Assembly: GCA_016550425.1 (NCBI GenBank)
Contig: JABXGS010000077.1
Coordinates: forward strand, 1 to 5,113
Source of the DNA: an archaeon
Lineage (GTDB): Archaea > Asgardarchaeota > Hermodarchaeia > Hermodarchaeales > Hermodarchaeaceae
DNA length: 5,113 nt
Reading direction: 5' to 3'
Shown: in pieces, positions 1 through 5,113 of the stretch
Numbering within the stretch: the stretch's first letter is position 1
Layout: the number at the start of each line of letters is the position of its first letter
The notes under the pieces: model-generated
Databases searched by the model: none
Told to the model about the DNA's origin: nothing
Seen by the model: only the letters and a program-made list of their open reading frames with translations
Program-made: the position numbers and the translations under genes

Positions 1-27
1 CCACAAACAAGAGTGTTGAACAAAAAA

Positions 28-633
28 ATGTCTGTAGTAGCCTGGATAAATTTTCTGATTTTGAACCTTGTAACCGTAATGTGTTGGTGGCTTTATATTC
101 GAAGCGTCCAGCCATACACTCGCGCACAACGCTTTGGGGAATCAGCCTGGAAGACAGCCAAACGCGACCGTGCCCTTTCAGGTATCTTGATGAGTATTCT
201 AACAGTAAACATGATTCTTTGGTTGTGGTTTCCAATTCCTGAGCTAGCATGGGTTGTTCACCCCAATTGGCTGATTAGCATTCTTATTGGAATCATCCTT
301 GCCATCATTTTCACTCCCATTTGGATTAAAGGTATCAAAGATGCGGGCAGAGAAACCATGGAACCGTCTCCCTCAACAGAATTGTACGGAGGAATTTATA
401 ATCACATTCGACATCCACAAGCTGTAGGAGAGATGCCCTGGTTTGTGATAATTCCCCTTTTTCTAAACTCCCTCTTTCTTGTGATTTGGGCAACCGTTAT
501 GATTCTAATTGTCAGTCCTGCCATCATCTATTATGAGGAAAAAGATTTGATTACACGTTTTGGTGATAAATATCGAGAGTACCAACAAAGGACCGGTGCT
601 ATATTTCCTAAACTCCGAAAGCGGAAAAAATAG
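28..633 (+). CDS. ICMT/PEMT-family membrane methyltransferase (isoprenylcysteine carboxyl methyltransferase-like), 5' end uncertain
   Basis: Small multi-pass membrane protein of about 201 residues, likely an S-adenosylmethionine-dependent methyltransferase acting on a lipid or lipidated substrate at the membrane. Numbering from the GTG at 13, hydrophobic segments lie near residues 8-29, 57-75 and 87-105, followed by a hairpin-like stretch at about 141-173. The family signature is in the C-terminal half: GGIYNHIRHP (126-135) with G139, then EEKDL (175-179), RFGDKY (182-187), Y190 and P199, ending in a basic tail. This is the usual RHPxxxG ... EExxLxxxFGxxYxxY layout of ICMT, PEMT and related enzymes. 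The family's common HPxY tyrosine is alanine here (HPQA). Start choice is open: ATG at 28, GTG at 13 and TTG at 16 are all possible, none has a clear Shine-Dalgarno, and the frame stays open to base 1, so the gene could begin outside the window. The substrate cannot be told from sequence; true prenyl-cysteine methylation is only one option. Confidence 0.8.
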   Translation: MSVVAWINFLILNLVTVMCWWLYIRSVQPYTRAQRFGESAWKTAKRDRALSGILMSILTVNMILWLWFPIPELAWVVHPNWLISILIGIILAIIFTPIWIKGIKDAGRETMEPSPSTELYGGIYNHIRHPQAVGEMPWFVIIPLFLNSLFLVIWATVMILIVSPAIIYYEEKDLITRFGDKYREYQQRTGAIFPKLRKRKK

Positions 634-685
634 CATATTCTTCAATCACCCAAACCTTTTCGTAGCATTTACTCTCATTGGTAGC

Positions 686-1888
686 ATGGTGGCTAGCTTG
701 AGGGCTATAGTAAATGCAACTATTTGGTGTCCAATACAAGGTTTAATCAAGAATGGTTCCCTTCTTTTTGATCGAGGGAAAATTGTTGATGTAGGACAAT
801 CCATCAAGATTCCGAGTAAGACCAAAACGATTGATGTTGAGGGACAGTATGTTGTTCCAGGATTCGTTGAAGCCCATGCCCATCATGGACTCTTTGACGG
901 AACTATCGGACCCATGGGTCAGGACGGCAACGAGATGACTGACCCCATTACTCCTGAGATGCGAGGAAAGGATGGTTTCCACCCCTTCGAATACTCGTTG
1001 AAAGAAATTATCAAGGGAGGAGTCACAACAGTAAATACAGGACCTGGGTCTGGGAATGTCATCTCTGGAGAGGCTTTTGTCTTCAAACCTTTACCTGAGG
1101 CAGTTGTCGAAGACATGATAATCTTATCGCCCTCAGGATTAAAGGTTGCACTCGGTGAAAATCCCAAACGGATACATGGTCTCGAAAACAAACGAATGCC
1201 AATGACCCGAATGGGTATTGCTGCATTACTCCGCAGAACCTTCACAAACGGTCAAAACTACCTAGACGAATGGAAAGCCTTCGGTGCTAAAGCCAAGGAT
1301 GCAAAGGAAAAAGGCGAAGTTATTCCCAAAGCCCCGAAACGTGATCTGGGTCTTGAAACTATCGCCAAAGTCCTGAAACGCGAAATACCCCTACATGCAC
1401 ACGCTCATCGAGCCGATGATATTGCCACAATCATACGGATAGCTGAAGAGTTCAATCTCCGACTAGTCCTCATACACTGTACGGAAGGTCATAAAATCAC
1501 AAAGTTACTTGCCAAGAGACAATACCCAGCCGTCATTGGACCGACTATCCTTTGGACCGGAAAACCAGAAGTCAAGGAAAAGGGATTCAAAACCGCAGTG
1601 ATCTTGAATGAAGCTGGCGTCAAAGTTTCCTTACAAACTGACTCATTGACTCCGATGCTCTATTTCCCCCTACTGCCAATGTACTGTGTGCGAGAGGGTA
1701 TGAGCCGAGAAGATGCTTTAACATGTGTCACCATAAATCCTGCTGAGATTCTTGGTCTACAGGATCGAATTGGTTCCTTTGAACCTGGAAAAGATGCTGA
1801 TATTGTGGTATGGTCTGGGCATCCCTTCGATTTCTACAGTGAAGTTACAGAAGTTTATATCAATGGAAAGAAGATTCCTATCGAATAG
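686..1888 (+). CDS. Imidazolonepropionase-like metal-dependent amidohydrolase
   Basis: A 400-residue cytoplasmic amidohydrolase-superfamily enzyme (TIM-barrel hydrolase with a split beta-sandwich domain), predicted to hydrolyse a cyclic amide or amidine, or a peptide-like C-N bond. The N-terminal beta-sandwich ends at VVPGFVEAHAHHG, where H64 and H66 are the metal-binding HxH pair. Further landmarks are GENPKR (158-163), the RMPMTRMG stretch (about 170-177), HAHAHRADD (237-245), HCTEGH (264-269), the catalytic or metal aspartate D319 in QTDS, and the closing NPAEILGL...GSFEPGKDADIVVWSGHPFD block. Length and motif order fit the COG1228 imidazolonepropionase-like group, whose members also include prolidase-type and undefined enzymes. 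No hut genes are visible, so a histidine-degradation role is not supported. The frame is open back to 560, but that would overlap the previous gene and adds a non-homologous-looking segment; ATG 686 starts just before the beta-sandwich. GTG 689 is an alternative. The 52-base gap to the upstream gene would allow co-transcription. Confidence 0.9.
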   Translation: MVASLRAIVNATIWCPIQGLIKNGSLLFDRGKIVDVGQSIKIPSKTKTIDVEGQYVVPGFVEAHAHHGLFDGTIGPMGQDGNEMTDPITPEMRGKDGFHPFEYSLKEIIKGGVTTVNTGPGSGNVISGEAFVFKPLPEAVVEDMIILSPSGLKVALGENPKRIHGLENKRMPMTRMGIAALLRRTFTNGQNYLDEWKAFGAKAKDAKEKGEVIPKAPKRDLGLETIAKVLKREIPLHAHAHRADDIATIIRIAEEFNLRLVLIHCTEGHKITKLLAKRQYPAVIGPTILWTGKPEVKEKGFKTAVILNEAGVKVSLQTDSLTPMLYFPLLPMYCVREGMSREDALTCVTINPAEILGLQDRIGSFEPGKDADIVVWSGHPFDFYSEVTEVYINGKKIPIE

Positions 1889-1929
1889 CTACCCATGTCC
1901 CTGAAAAATGTGGGGAGAGGTTGAGTAGC
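1888..1929 (+). terminator. Possible hairpin at the 3' end of the amidohydrolase gene
   Basis: An imperfect inverted repeat begins on the last base of the stop codon. GCTAC (1888-1892) pairs with GTAGC (1925-1929). After one mismatch, CA (1894-1895) pairs with TG (1922-1923). After an internal loop, TCCCT (1898-1902) pairs with GGGGA (1912-1916, one G-U), leaving a nine-base A-rich loop. No run of T follows, and archaeal termination depends mainly on T-rich tracts, so this may be a 3'-end stability structure or chance pairing rather than a terminator. Confidence 0.25.
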
Positions 1930-1963
1930 CAATCTTGATACCAGTTGTCTTAATTAGTGCTCT

Positions 1964-1974
1964 TAACACTGTTA
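1964..1974. promoter_or_regulatory. Short palindrome TAACA-C-TGTTA, candidate operator
   Basis: Perfect 5+1+5 dyad, about 84 bases before the cdhA start codon and upstream of the TATA-like stretch. That position would suit an activator or a repressor of the cdh operon. A dyad this short is expected by chance fairly often in a gap of this length, so its role is only a suggestion. Confidence 0.2.
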
Positions 1975-1995
1975 CCTGAAACCTTGCTGAAGCAT

Positions 1996-2008
1996 CAAAA
2001 CTTAAAGG
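1996..2008 (+). promoter_or_regulatory. TATA/BRE-like element upstream of cdhA
   Basis: CAAAACTTAAAGG reads as an A-rich BRE-like half followed by a degenerate TATA box (CTTAAAG against the archaeal TTTAWATA). Taking the usual 25-27 base distance, transcription would start near 2028-2032 and leave a leader of roughly 27 bases before the GTG. The match is partial. The ACTATTT copies downstream are alternative TATA positions that would give a leaderless or nearly leaderless transcript. Confidence 0.3.
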
Positions 2009-2018
2009 CGATACTACC

Positions 2019-2036
2019 ACTATTTGCCTACTATTT
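2019..2036 (+). repeat. Tandem direct repeat ACTATTT, 11-bp period
   Basis: ACTATTT occurs at 2019-2025 and again at 2030-2036, with GCCT between them, so the copies sit one helical turn apart; a partial copy, ACTA, lies at 2013-2016. The repeat lies 22-39 bases before the cdhA GTG. It could bind a regulator near the transcription start, serve as weak TATA sequence, or be chance. Confidence 0.4.
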
Positions 2037-2057
2037 CACCTTCTAAATGCGCGCAGA

Positions 2058-4433
2058 GTGAAGGTTGATTTTGCATTGACAGAACAAAAACGAGCTCGAA
2101 TTAAAGCCGATAAACTCGACACCGGATTCGGGTCTTTCCGGAATGTTGAAGTGACCATCGGCAAAGTTGTCGACGAAGACTGGGACGAACCCATGGGACC
2201 TACACCCATGCCAGGAGTCACCACGCTTCGCGACTGGGACCACAAGCTCCTCACACGCTACGAACCCTCGTACATGCCAGCATGCCAATTGTGCTGCCTT
2301 TGTACGTTCGGGAAATGCGACTTGACTGGTGGAAAACGTGGAGCCTGTGGTTTAGATATTAAAGCGCAGTCAGCACGAATTGTGTTAGCTGCTTGCAATA
2401 TCGGGTGTGCGGCACACTTGGCGCATTCTCGACATCTTGTTGATCACTTAATCCACGAGTTTGGTCCACGGTACCCATTGACACAAGGAGAAGGAGTAGA
2501 TATTGAAGCCCCTGTCTCTCGGTTAGTGACTGGCATTCGACCAAGGACGCTTGAGGATGCCTCCGCGATTCTTGATTATTGTGAAACACAATTGACTCAT
2601 ACCCTCTCGGCAGTGCATACTGGACAGGAAGGTAGTTGGATAGATTTTGAATCCAAGGCCTTTCACGCAGGAATGGTTGATCAAGTAGGAATGGAAATAG
2701 CTGATTTGGTCCAGATTTCAACGATGGGGTTCCCTCAATCCGATCCTGAAGCACCCTTAGTTGAAGCAGGGATAGCGTCAATGGACCAGTCAAAAGCCAA
2801 CATTCTTTGCATTGGACATAATGTGGTCCCTGCAGCTGCCATTACTGACTACGCTATGGAACATAATCTTCAAGACAAAGTCGAGGTCAGTGGAATTTGT
2901 TGCACTGCATGGGATATAACACGCCATGATGCAAAGGCTAAAATTGTCGGTCCAATTTCCTGGCAGCTCCGCTTCGTTCGAAGTGGAATAGCTGACGTCG
3001 TTGTTGTTGATGAACAATGTATTCGTACCGATATTGCCCTACACGCCCAGAAAGTGAATGCTCCAGTGATTGCCACTTGCGATAAATCCTGTATGGGCTT
3101 ACCAGACCGTACGAAAGATAATGTCGATGACATTGTTGCTGACCTTGTATCATTCAAAGTGCCTGGAGTGTTTATTGGTGACCACCACAAAGTTGGTGAA
3201 GTAGTAGTAAAAACTGCTCTTGCAGTGAAACCAAAACGCAAAGGAAAAAGCTCAATACCGAGTAAAAAGAAAATCCAAGAACTCGCTCAAGCCTGCCGGC
3301 AATGTTCAGAATGTCGACGAGCATGTCCGAATGACCAACCAGTGATGGACGCCGTGCTTGCCGCACAAGAAGGCAATTTTGGTCCCTTGGCTGATGTCTA
3401 TGACGAATGCATCGGTTGCGCCCGTTGTGAATCTGCTTGTCCAAACGACTACGAACTTCACAGCTGGATGGTTTCCGCCGCTAAAGATCGATGGATGAGT
3501 GAAAGCTACCGAGTCCGAACAGGTCGTGGCGCTATCAAAGATACTGAAATCCGAGCTGTTGGACAACCCGTCGTTTTCGGAGAAATCCCCGGTGTTATCG
3601 CGCATGTAGGATGCGCCAATTACCCCGATGGGGGCCGTGCGATCCATGATATGTGTGAAGAATTTGCTCAACGTCGCTTCATCATTGTATTATCAGGATG
3701 CGCAGCCATGACTGTTGGGACAATTAAAGACGACGAAGGTAAAAGCATCTATGAACGTCGCCCCGGCACCTTTGACGCCGGTGGTGTAGTAAACGTTGGA
3801 TCCTGTGTATCAAATCCTCACATCGCAGGTGCCGCCATTAAAATTGCTAGCATCTTCGCCAAACGTAACCTACGCGGAAACTACGAAGAAATCGCTGACT
3901 ACATACATAACCGAGTGGGAGCCGTCGGGATCTCATGGGGCGCTATGTCACAAAAAGCCGCCTCAATCGCTTCTGGATTCTGGAGACTAGGAGTTCCAGT
4001 CATTGTCGGTCCACACGGTGCAAAATATCGTCGAATGCTATTAGGTCGCGCTGATCGGGCAAAGGACTGGATGGTATACGATGCCAGAACAGGGAACGAA
4101 GTTCAAATCGCACCAGGTCCTGAACACCTCTTCTATGCCGTAGAAAACATGGAGGAATGCATGGTCCTCACTGCCAAACTAGCCATCCGACCTAATGACA
4201 CATCAAAAGGTCGCGCAATCAAACTAAGCCACTACATCGATTTACATGAGAGATACAAGGGCTACTTCCCTGATGACGTTCACACGTATATTAGGCGAGA
4301 AACAGACATACCTATCACCCTCAAAGACAAGATTCACGCTCAGATGAAAGAGAACAAGTGGAAAGAAAGACCCATCCCAGACCCAACGCTTTTGAAACGC
4401 ATGGTGTTCGGGAGCAAGGGAGGTGGCGATTAG
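2058..4433 (+). CDS. cdhA: CO dehydrogenase / ACDS complex subunit alpha (CdhA)
   Basis: The 791-residue Ni-Fe-S carbon monoxide dehydrogenase subunit of the archaeal ACDS complex, which interconverts CO2 and CO with ferredoxin and passes CO to the acetyl-CoA synthase subunit. C76, C79, C82, C87 and C97 form the CxxCxxCx4Cx9C pattern of the D and B clusters. H120, H123 and H126 (HLAHSRH) match the conserved proton-path histidines. C-cluster ligands are all recognisable: H254 (IGHN), C281/C282 (GICCTA), C321 (DEQC), C519 (VGCANYP), C548 (SGCAAM) and C583 (GSCVSN), with the catalytic lysine K633 (SQKAAS). A two-cluster ferredoxin insert lies at 413-423 and 451-461, each CxxCxxCxxxC, as in archaeal CdhA but not bacterial CooS/AcsA. 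Length is near the roughly 800 residues of methanogen homologues. GTG 2058 is the only standard start after the in-frame TGA at 1977 and before residue 7. It lacks a Shine-Dalgarno. C80, C341 and C345 are extra cysteines I do not expect from methanogen proteins (from memory). The gene heads the operon. Confidence 0.97.
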   Translation: MKVDFALTEQKRARIKADKLDTGFGSFRNVEVTIGKVVDEDWDEPMGPTPMPGVTTLRDWDHKLLTRYEPSYMPACQLCCLCTFGKCDLTGGKRGACGLDIKAQSARIVLAACNIGCAAHLAHSRHLVDHLIHEFGPRYPLTQGEGVDIEAPVSRLVTGIRPRTLEDASAILDYCETQLTHTLSAVHTGQEGSWIDFESKAFHAGMVDQVGMEIADLVQISTMGFPQSDPEAPLVEAGIASMDQSKANILCIGHNVVPAAAITDYAMEHNLQDKVEVSGICCTAWDITRHDAKAKIVGPISWQLRFVRSGIADVVVVDEQCIRTDIALHAQKVNAPVIATCDKSCMGLPDRTKDNVDDIVADLVSFKVPGVFIGDHHKVGEVVVKTALAVKPKRKGKSSIPSKKKIQELAQACRQCSECRRACPNDQPVMDAVLAAQEGNFGPLADVYDECIGCARCESACPNDYELHSWMVSAAKDRWMSESYRVRTGRGAIKDTEIRAVGQPVVFGEIPGVIAHVGCANYPDGGRAIHDMCEEFAQRRFIIVLSGCAAMTVGTIKDDEGKSIYERRPGTFDAGGVVNVGSCVSNPHIAGAAIKIASIFAKRNLRGNYEEIADYIHNRVGAVGISWGAMSQKAASIASGFWRLGVPVIVGPHGAKYRRMLLGRADRAKDWMVYDARTGNEVQIAPGPEHLFYAVENMEECMVLTAKLAIRPNDTSKGRAIKLSHYIDLHERYKGYFPDDVHTYIRRETDIPITLKDKIHAQMKENKWKERPIPDPTLLKRMVFGSKGGGD
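4419..4424 (+). promoter_or_regulatory. Shine-Dalgarno of cdhB
   Basis: GGAGGT, inside the last codons of cdhA, lies 10 bases before ATG 4435. It decides the cdhB start: the upstream in-frame GTG at 4423 overlaps this motif and cannot use it, and the second ATG at 4438 is spaced less well. Confidence 0.75.
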
Positions 4434-4434
4434 A

Positions 4435-4980
4435 ATGATGCGAGCTGAACCCTGGCAAACTGCTGAAGTCTGCGGACCAACGAAAGCCCAAGAGCTCAAA
4501 AAACCTGTAGTTGTGGGAGCGCTCCTCAAGAAAGCAAAGCACCCACTCCTAATTGTCGGTGCAAACGCTCTCACAGAGCAGACACGGAAAAAATCTATGA
4601 TTGACTATTTCATCGAACTTTCCACAGCTGGAAAAATACCAATCGTTGCCACCTCAAACACTATCAAAGCCTTTAAAGAGAAAGGTTTTGACAACGTCTA
4701 CTCACACGGGGTAATGGAAATCGCTGGAAAACTGCAAGATCCCGACTGGATGGTTGCTCCGAAGAAAGGACCCCATGACCTTGTCATGACCTTCGGATAT
4801 CCCTACTACATGGAATGGCTCATGTTGTCTGCACTCATTAACTTCGCCCCACAAATCAAGACCGTCACACTCGGTCGCTATTTTCAACCTCACGCAACGT
4901 GGAGCTTTCCAAATCTGAAGAAACAAAAATGGAATGATGCCCTCAAAGATATCCTAACAACTGTAGGAGGTACTAAGTAA
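4435..4980 (+). CDS. cdhB: ACDS complex subunit epsilon (CdhB)
   Basis: The 181-residue epsilon subunit, which forms the alpha2-epsilon2 CO dehydrogenase component with CdhA. The family has a Rossmann-like DHS-type nucleotide-binding fold; its exact role is unsettled, with electron transfer through FAD proposed. Visible features are the N-terminal EPW...VCGPTKA segment (residues 5-18), the strand-loop LLIVGANAL (38-46), KIPIVATS (67-74), SHGVMEIAGKLQDPDW (90-105), HDLVMTFGYPYYMEWLM (114-130), and TVTLGRYFQPHATWSFPNL (143-161), where methanogen homologues carry a similar IDRxYxxNAxxSFxNL block. Length fits the family's 170-200 residues. The start is set by GGAGGT ten bases upstream; only one base separates it from the cdhA stop (TAG-A-ATG), which points to coupled translation. 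No frame disruption is seen. Divergence from methanogen CdhB is clear, but position and motifs make the call firm. Confidence 0.93.
   Translation: MMRAEPWQTAEVCGPTKAQELKKPVVVGALLKKAKHPLLIVGANALTEQTRKKSMIDYFIELSTAGKIPIVATSNTIKAFKEKGFDNVYSHGVMEIAGKLQDPDWMVAPKKGPHDLVMTFGYPYYMEWLMLSALINFAPQIKTVTLGRYFQPHATWSFPNLKKQKWNDALKDILTTVGGTK
4966..4971 (+). promoter_or_regulatory. Shine-Dalgarno of cdhC
   Basis: GGAGGT in the last codons of cdhB, nine bases before ATG 4981. Sequence and spacing are nearly the same as for cdhB, which supports ATG 4981 as the true start. Confidence 0.75.
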
Positions 4981-5113
4981 ATGTCATTTGAAGACTTACC
5001 AGTAGCCGTTGGTGTCGTCTTCGAAGGCGAACGCATTCGAAAAGGTGACATGCAAGTTGAACTTGGTGGACCTAAAATCGAAAAGAAATTCGAGTTGGTT
5101 GTCACCAGAAAGA
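4981..5113 (+). CDS. cdhC: ACDS complex subunit beta, acetyl-CoA synthase (CdhC), N-terminal fragment
   Basis: Only the first 44 residues are in the window; the gene runs off the right edge with no stop. CdhC holds the Ni-Ni-Fe4S4 A-cluster, where CO, a corrinoid-bound methyl group and CoA become acetyl-CoA. The fragment includes VVFEGERIRKGDMQVELGGPK (residues 12-32), a close match to the conserved opening of archaeal CdhC (FEGERxRKxxMxVExGGPK). FEGER starts only 14 residues from the N-terminus, so this is the short archaeal form, without the N-terminal CODH-binding domain of bacterial AcsB. The A-cluster cysteines lie beyond the window and cannot be checked. ATG 4981 directly abuts the cdhB TAA and has a strong Shine-Dalgarno, so the gene is in the same operon. 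Confidence 0.93.
   Translation, partial: MSFEDLPVAVGVVFEGERIRKGDMQVELGGPKIEKKFELVVTRK

Larger units (their letters stand above)
1889..2057 (+). promoter_or_regulatory. Intergenic leader and probable promoter region of the cdh operon
   Basis: This 169-base stretch has no credible gene. It is by far the largest gap in the window and precedes a tightly packed operon, so the cdh promoter most likely lies here (inference). In order it holds the hairpin at the previous stop, an 11-base palindrome at 1964-1974, a TATA/BRE-like stretch at 1996-2008, two ACTATTT copies at 2019-2036, and an ATG at 2047 that opens only four codons before a stop overlapping the cdhA start. No purine-rich Shine-Dalgarno like those of cdhB and cdhC lies before cdhA. 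Confidence 0.55.

Noticed and set aside
560..685. 42-codon N-terminal extension of the amidohydrolase frame back to 560
   Set aside because: It overlaps the end of the methyltransferase gene and does not resemble the start of an amidohydrolase; the beta-sandwich begins right after ATG 686.
919..1245. Open frame of 108 codons on the minus strand
   Set aside because: Antisense to the well-supported amidohydrolase, with no recognisable motif.
1956..1970. AGTG-ctcttaa-CACT inverted repeat as a terminator or operator
   Set aside because: Only four base pairs around a seven-base loop, and it overlaps the better TAACAcTGTTA dyad.
2359..2793. Open frame of 144 codons on the minus strand
   Set aside because: Antisense to conserved parts of cdhA; the peptide has no domain-like features and no start signal.
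2870..3671. Several overlapping minus-strand open frames of 71-123 codons
   Set aside because: All are antisense to the ligand-bearing core of cdhA and overlap one another in different frames, as expected of shadow frames.
3796..3990. 64-codon plus-strand open frame within cdhA
   Set aside because: Out-of-frame shadow inside a conserved coding region with no ribosome-binding site.
4423..4434. GTG at 4423 as the cdhB start
   Set aside because: The GTG lies within the GGAGGT ribosome-binding site, while ATG 4435 is correctly spaced from it.
1..5113. tRNA, rRNA, CRISPR, insertion sequence or frameshifted gene
   Set aside because: No cloverleaf, repeat-spacer array, transposase or terminal inverted repeats were seen, and every assigned frame is intact. 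I cannot exclude small RNAs without a covariance-model search.

Overview
This window holds the front end of an archaeal acetyl-CoA decarbonylase/synthase (ACDS, CODH/ACS) operon, with two unrelated-looking genes upstream, all on the + strand. The archaeal assignment is firm. The alpha subunit has the archaeal CdhA architecture, it is followed by an epsilon subunit (CdhB), which bacterial CODH/ACS lacks, and the beta subunit starts directly at the short archaeal CdhC N-terminus. The lineage is not fixed by the sequence. An uncultivated anaerobic archaeon (for example Asgard/Thorarchaeota or Bathyarchaeota) is a guess, based on a methanogen-like cdhA-cdhB-cdhC order combined with visibly divergent sequences.

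Layout. Positions 28-633 encode a multi-pass membrane protein of the isoprenylcysteine carboxyl methyltransferase (ICMT/PEMT) family; its frame is open to the left window edge. After about 50 bases comes an imidazolonepropionase-like amidohydrolase (686-1888). A 169-base gap (1889-2057) follows, with a weak hairpin over the amidohydrolase stop codon, a short palindrome, a TATA/BRE-like stretch and an 11-bp-period direct repeat. This gap is the likely promoter region of the cdh operon. cdhA (2058-4433, GTG start), cdhB (4435-4980) and the first 44 codons of cdhC (4981-window end) then run with gaps of 1 and 0 bases.

How the genes work together. CdhA carries the Ni-Fe-S C-cluster and a chain of Fe4S4 clusters, and interconverts CO2 and CO with ferredoxin as electron partner. 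CdhB is the small partner of CdhA in the alpha2-epsilon2 component. CdhC carries the A-cluster that joins CO, a methyl group from the corrinoid protein and CoA into acetyl-CoA. The corrinoid subunits (cdhD, cdhE) would be expected further right. All metal-ligand residues I can check in CdhA are present, so the enzyme looks functional, in either the carbon-fixing or the acetyl-CoA-cleaving direction of the archaeal Wood-Ljungdahl pathway. The two upstream genes have no evident tie to this pathway.

I do not see a previously undescribed system here. The points most worth a second look are the cdhA leader region, the different translation signals of cdhA versus cdhB/cdhC, and the unknown substrates of the two upstream enzymes.
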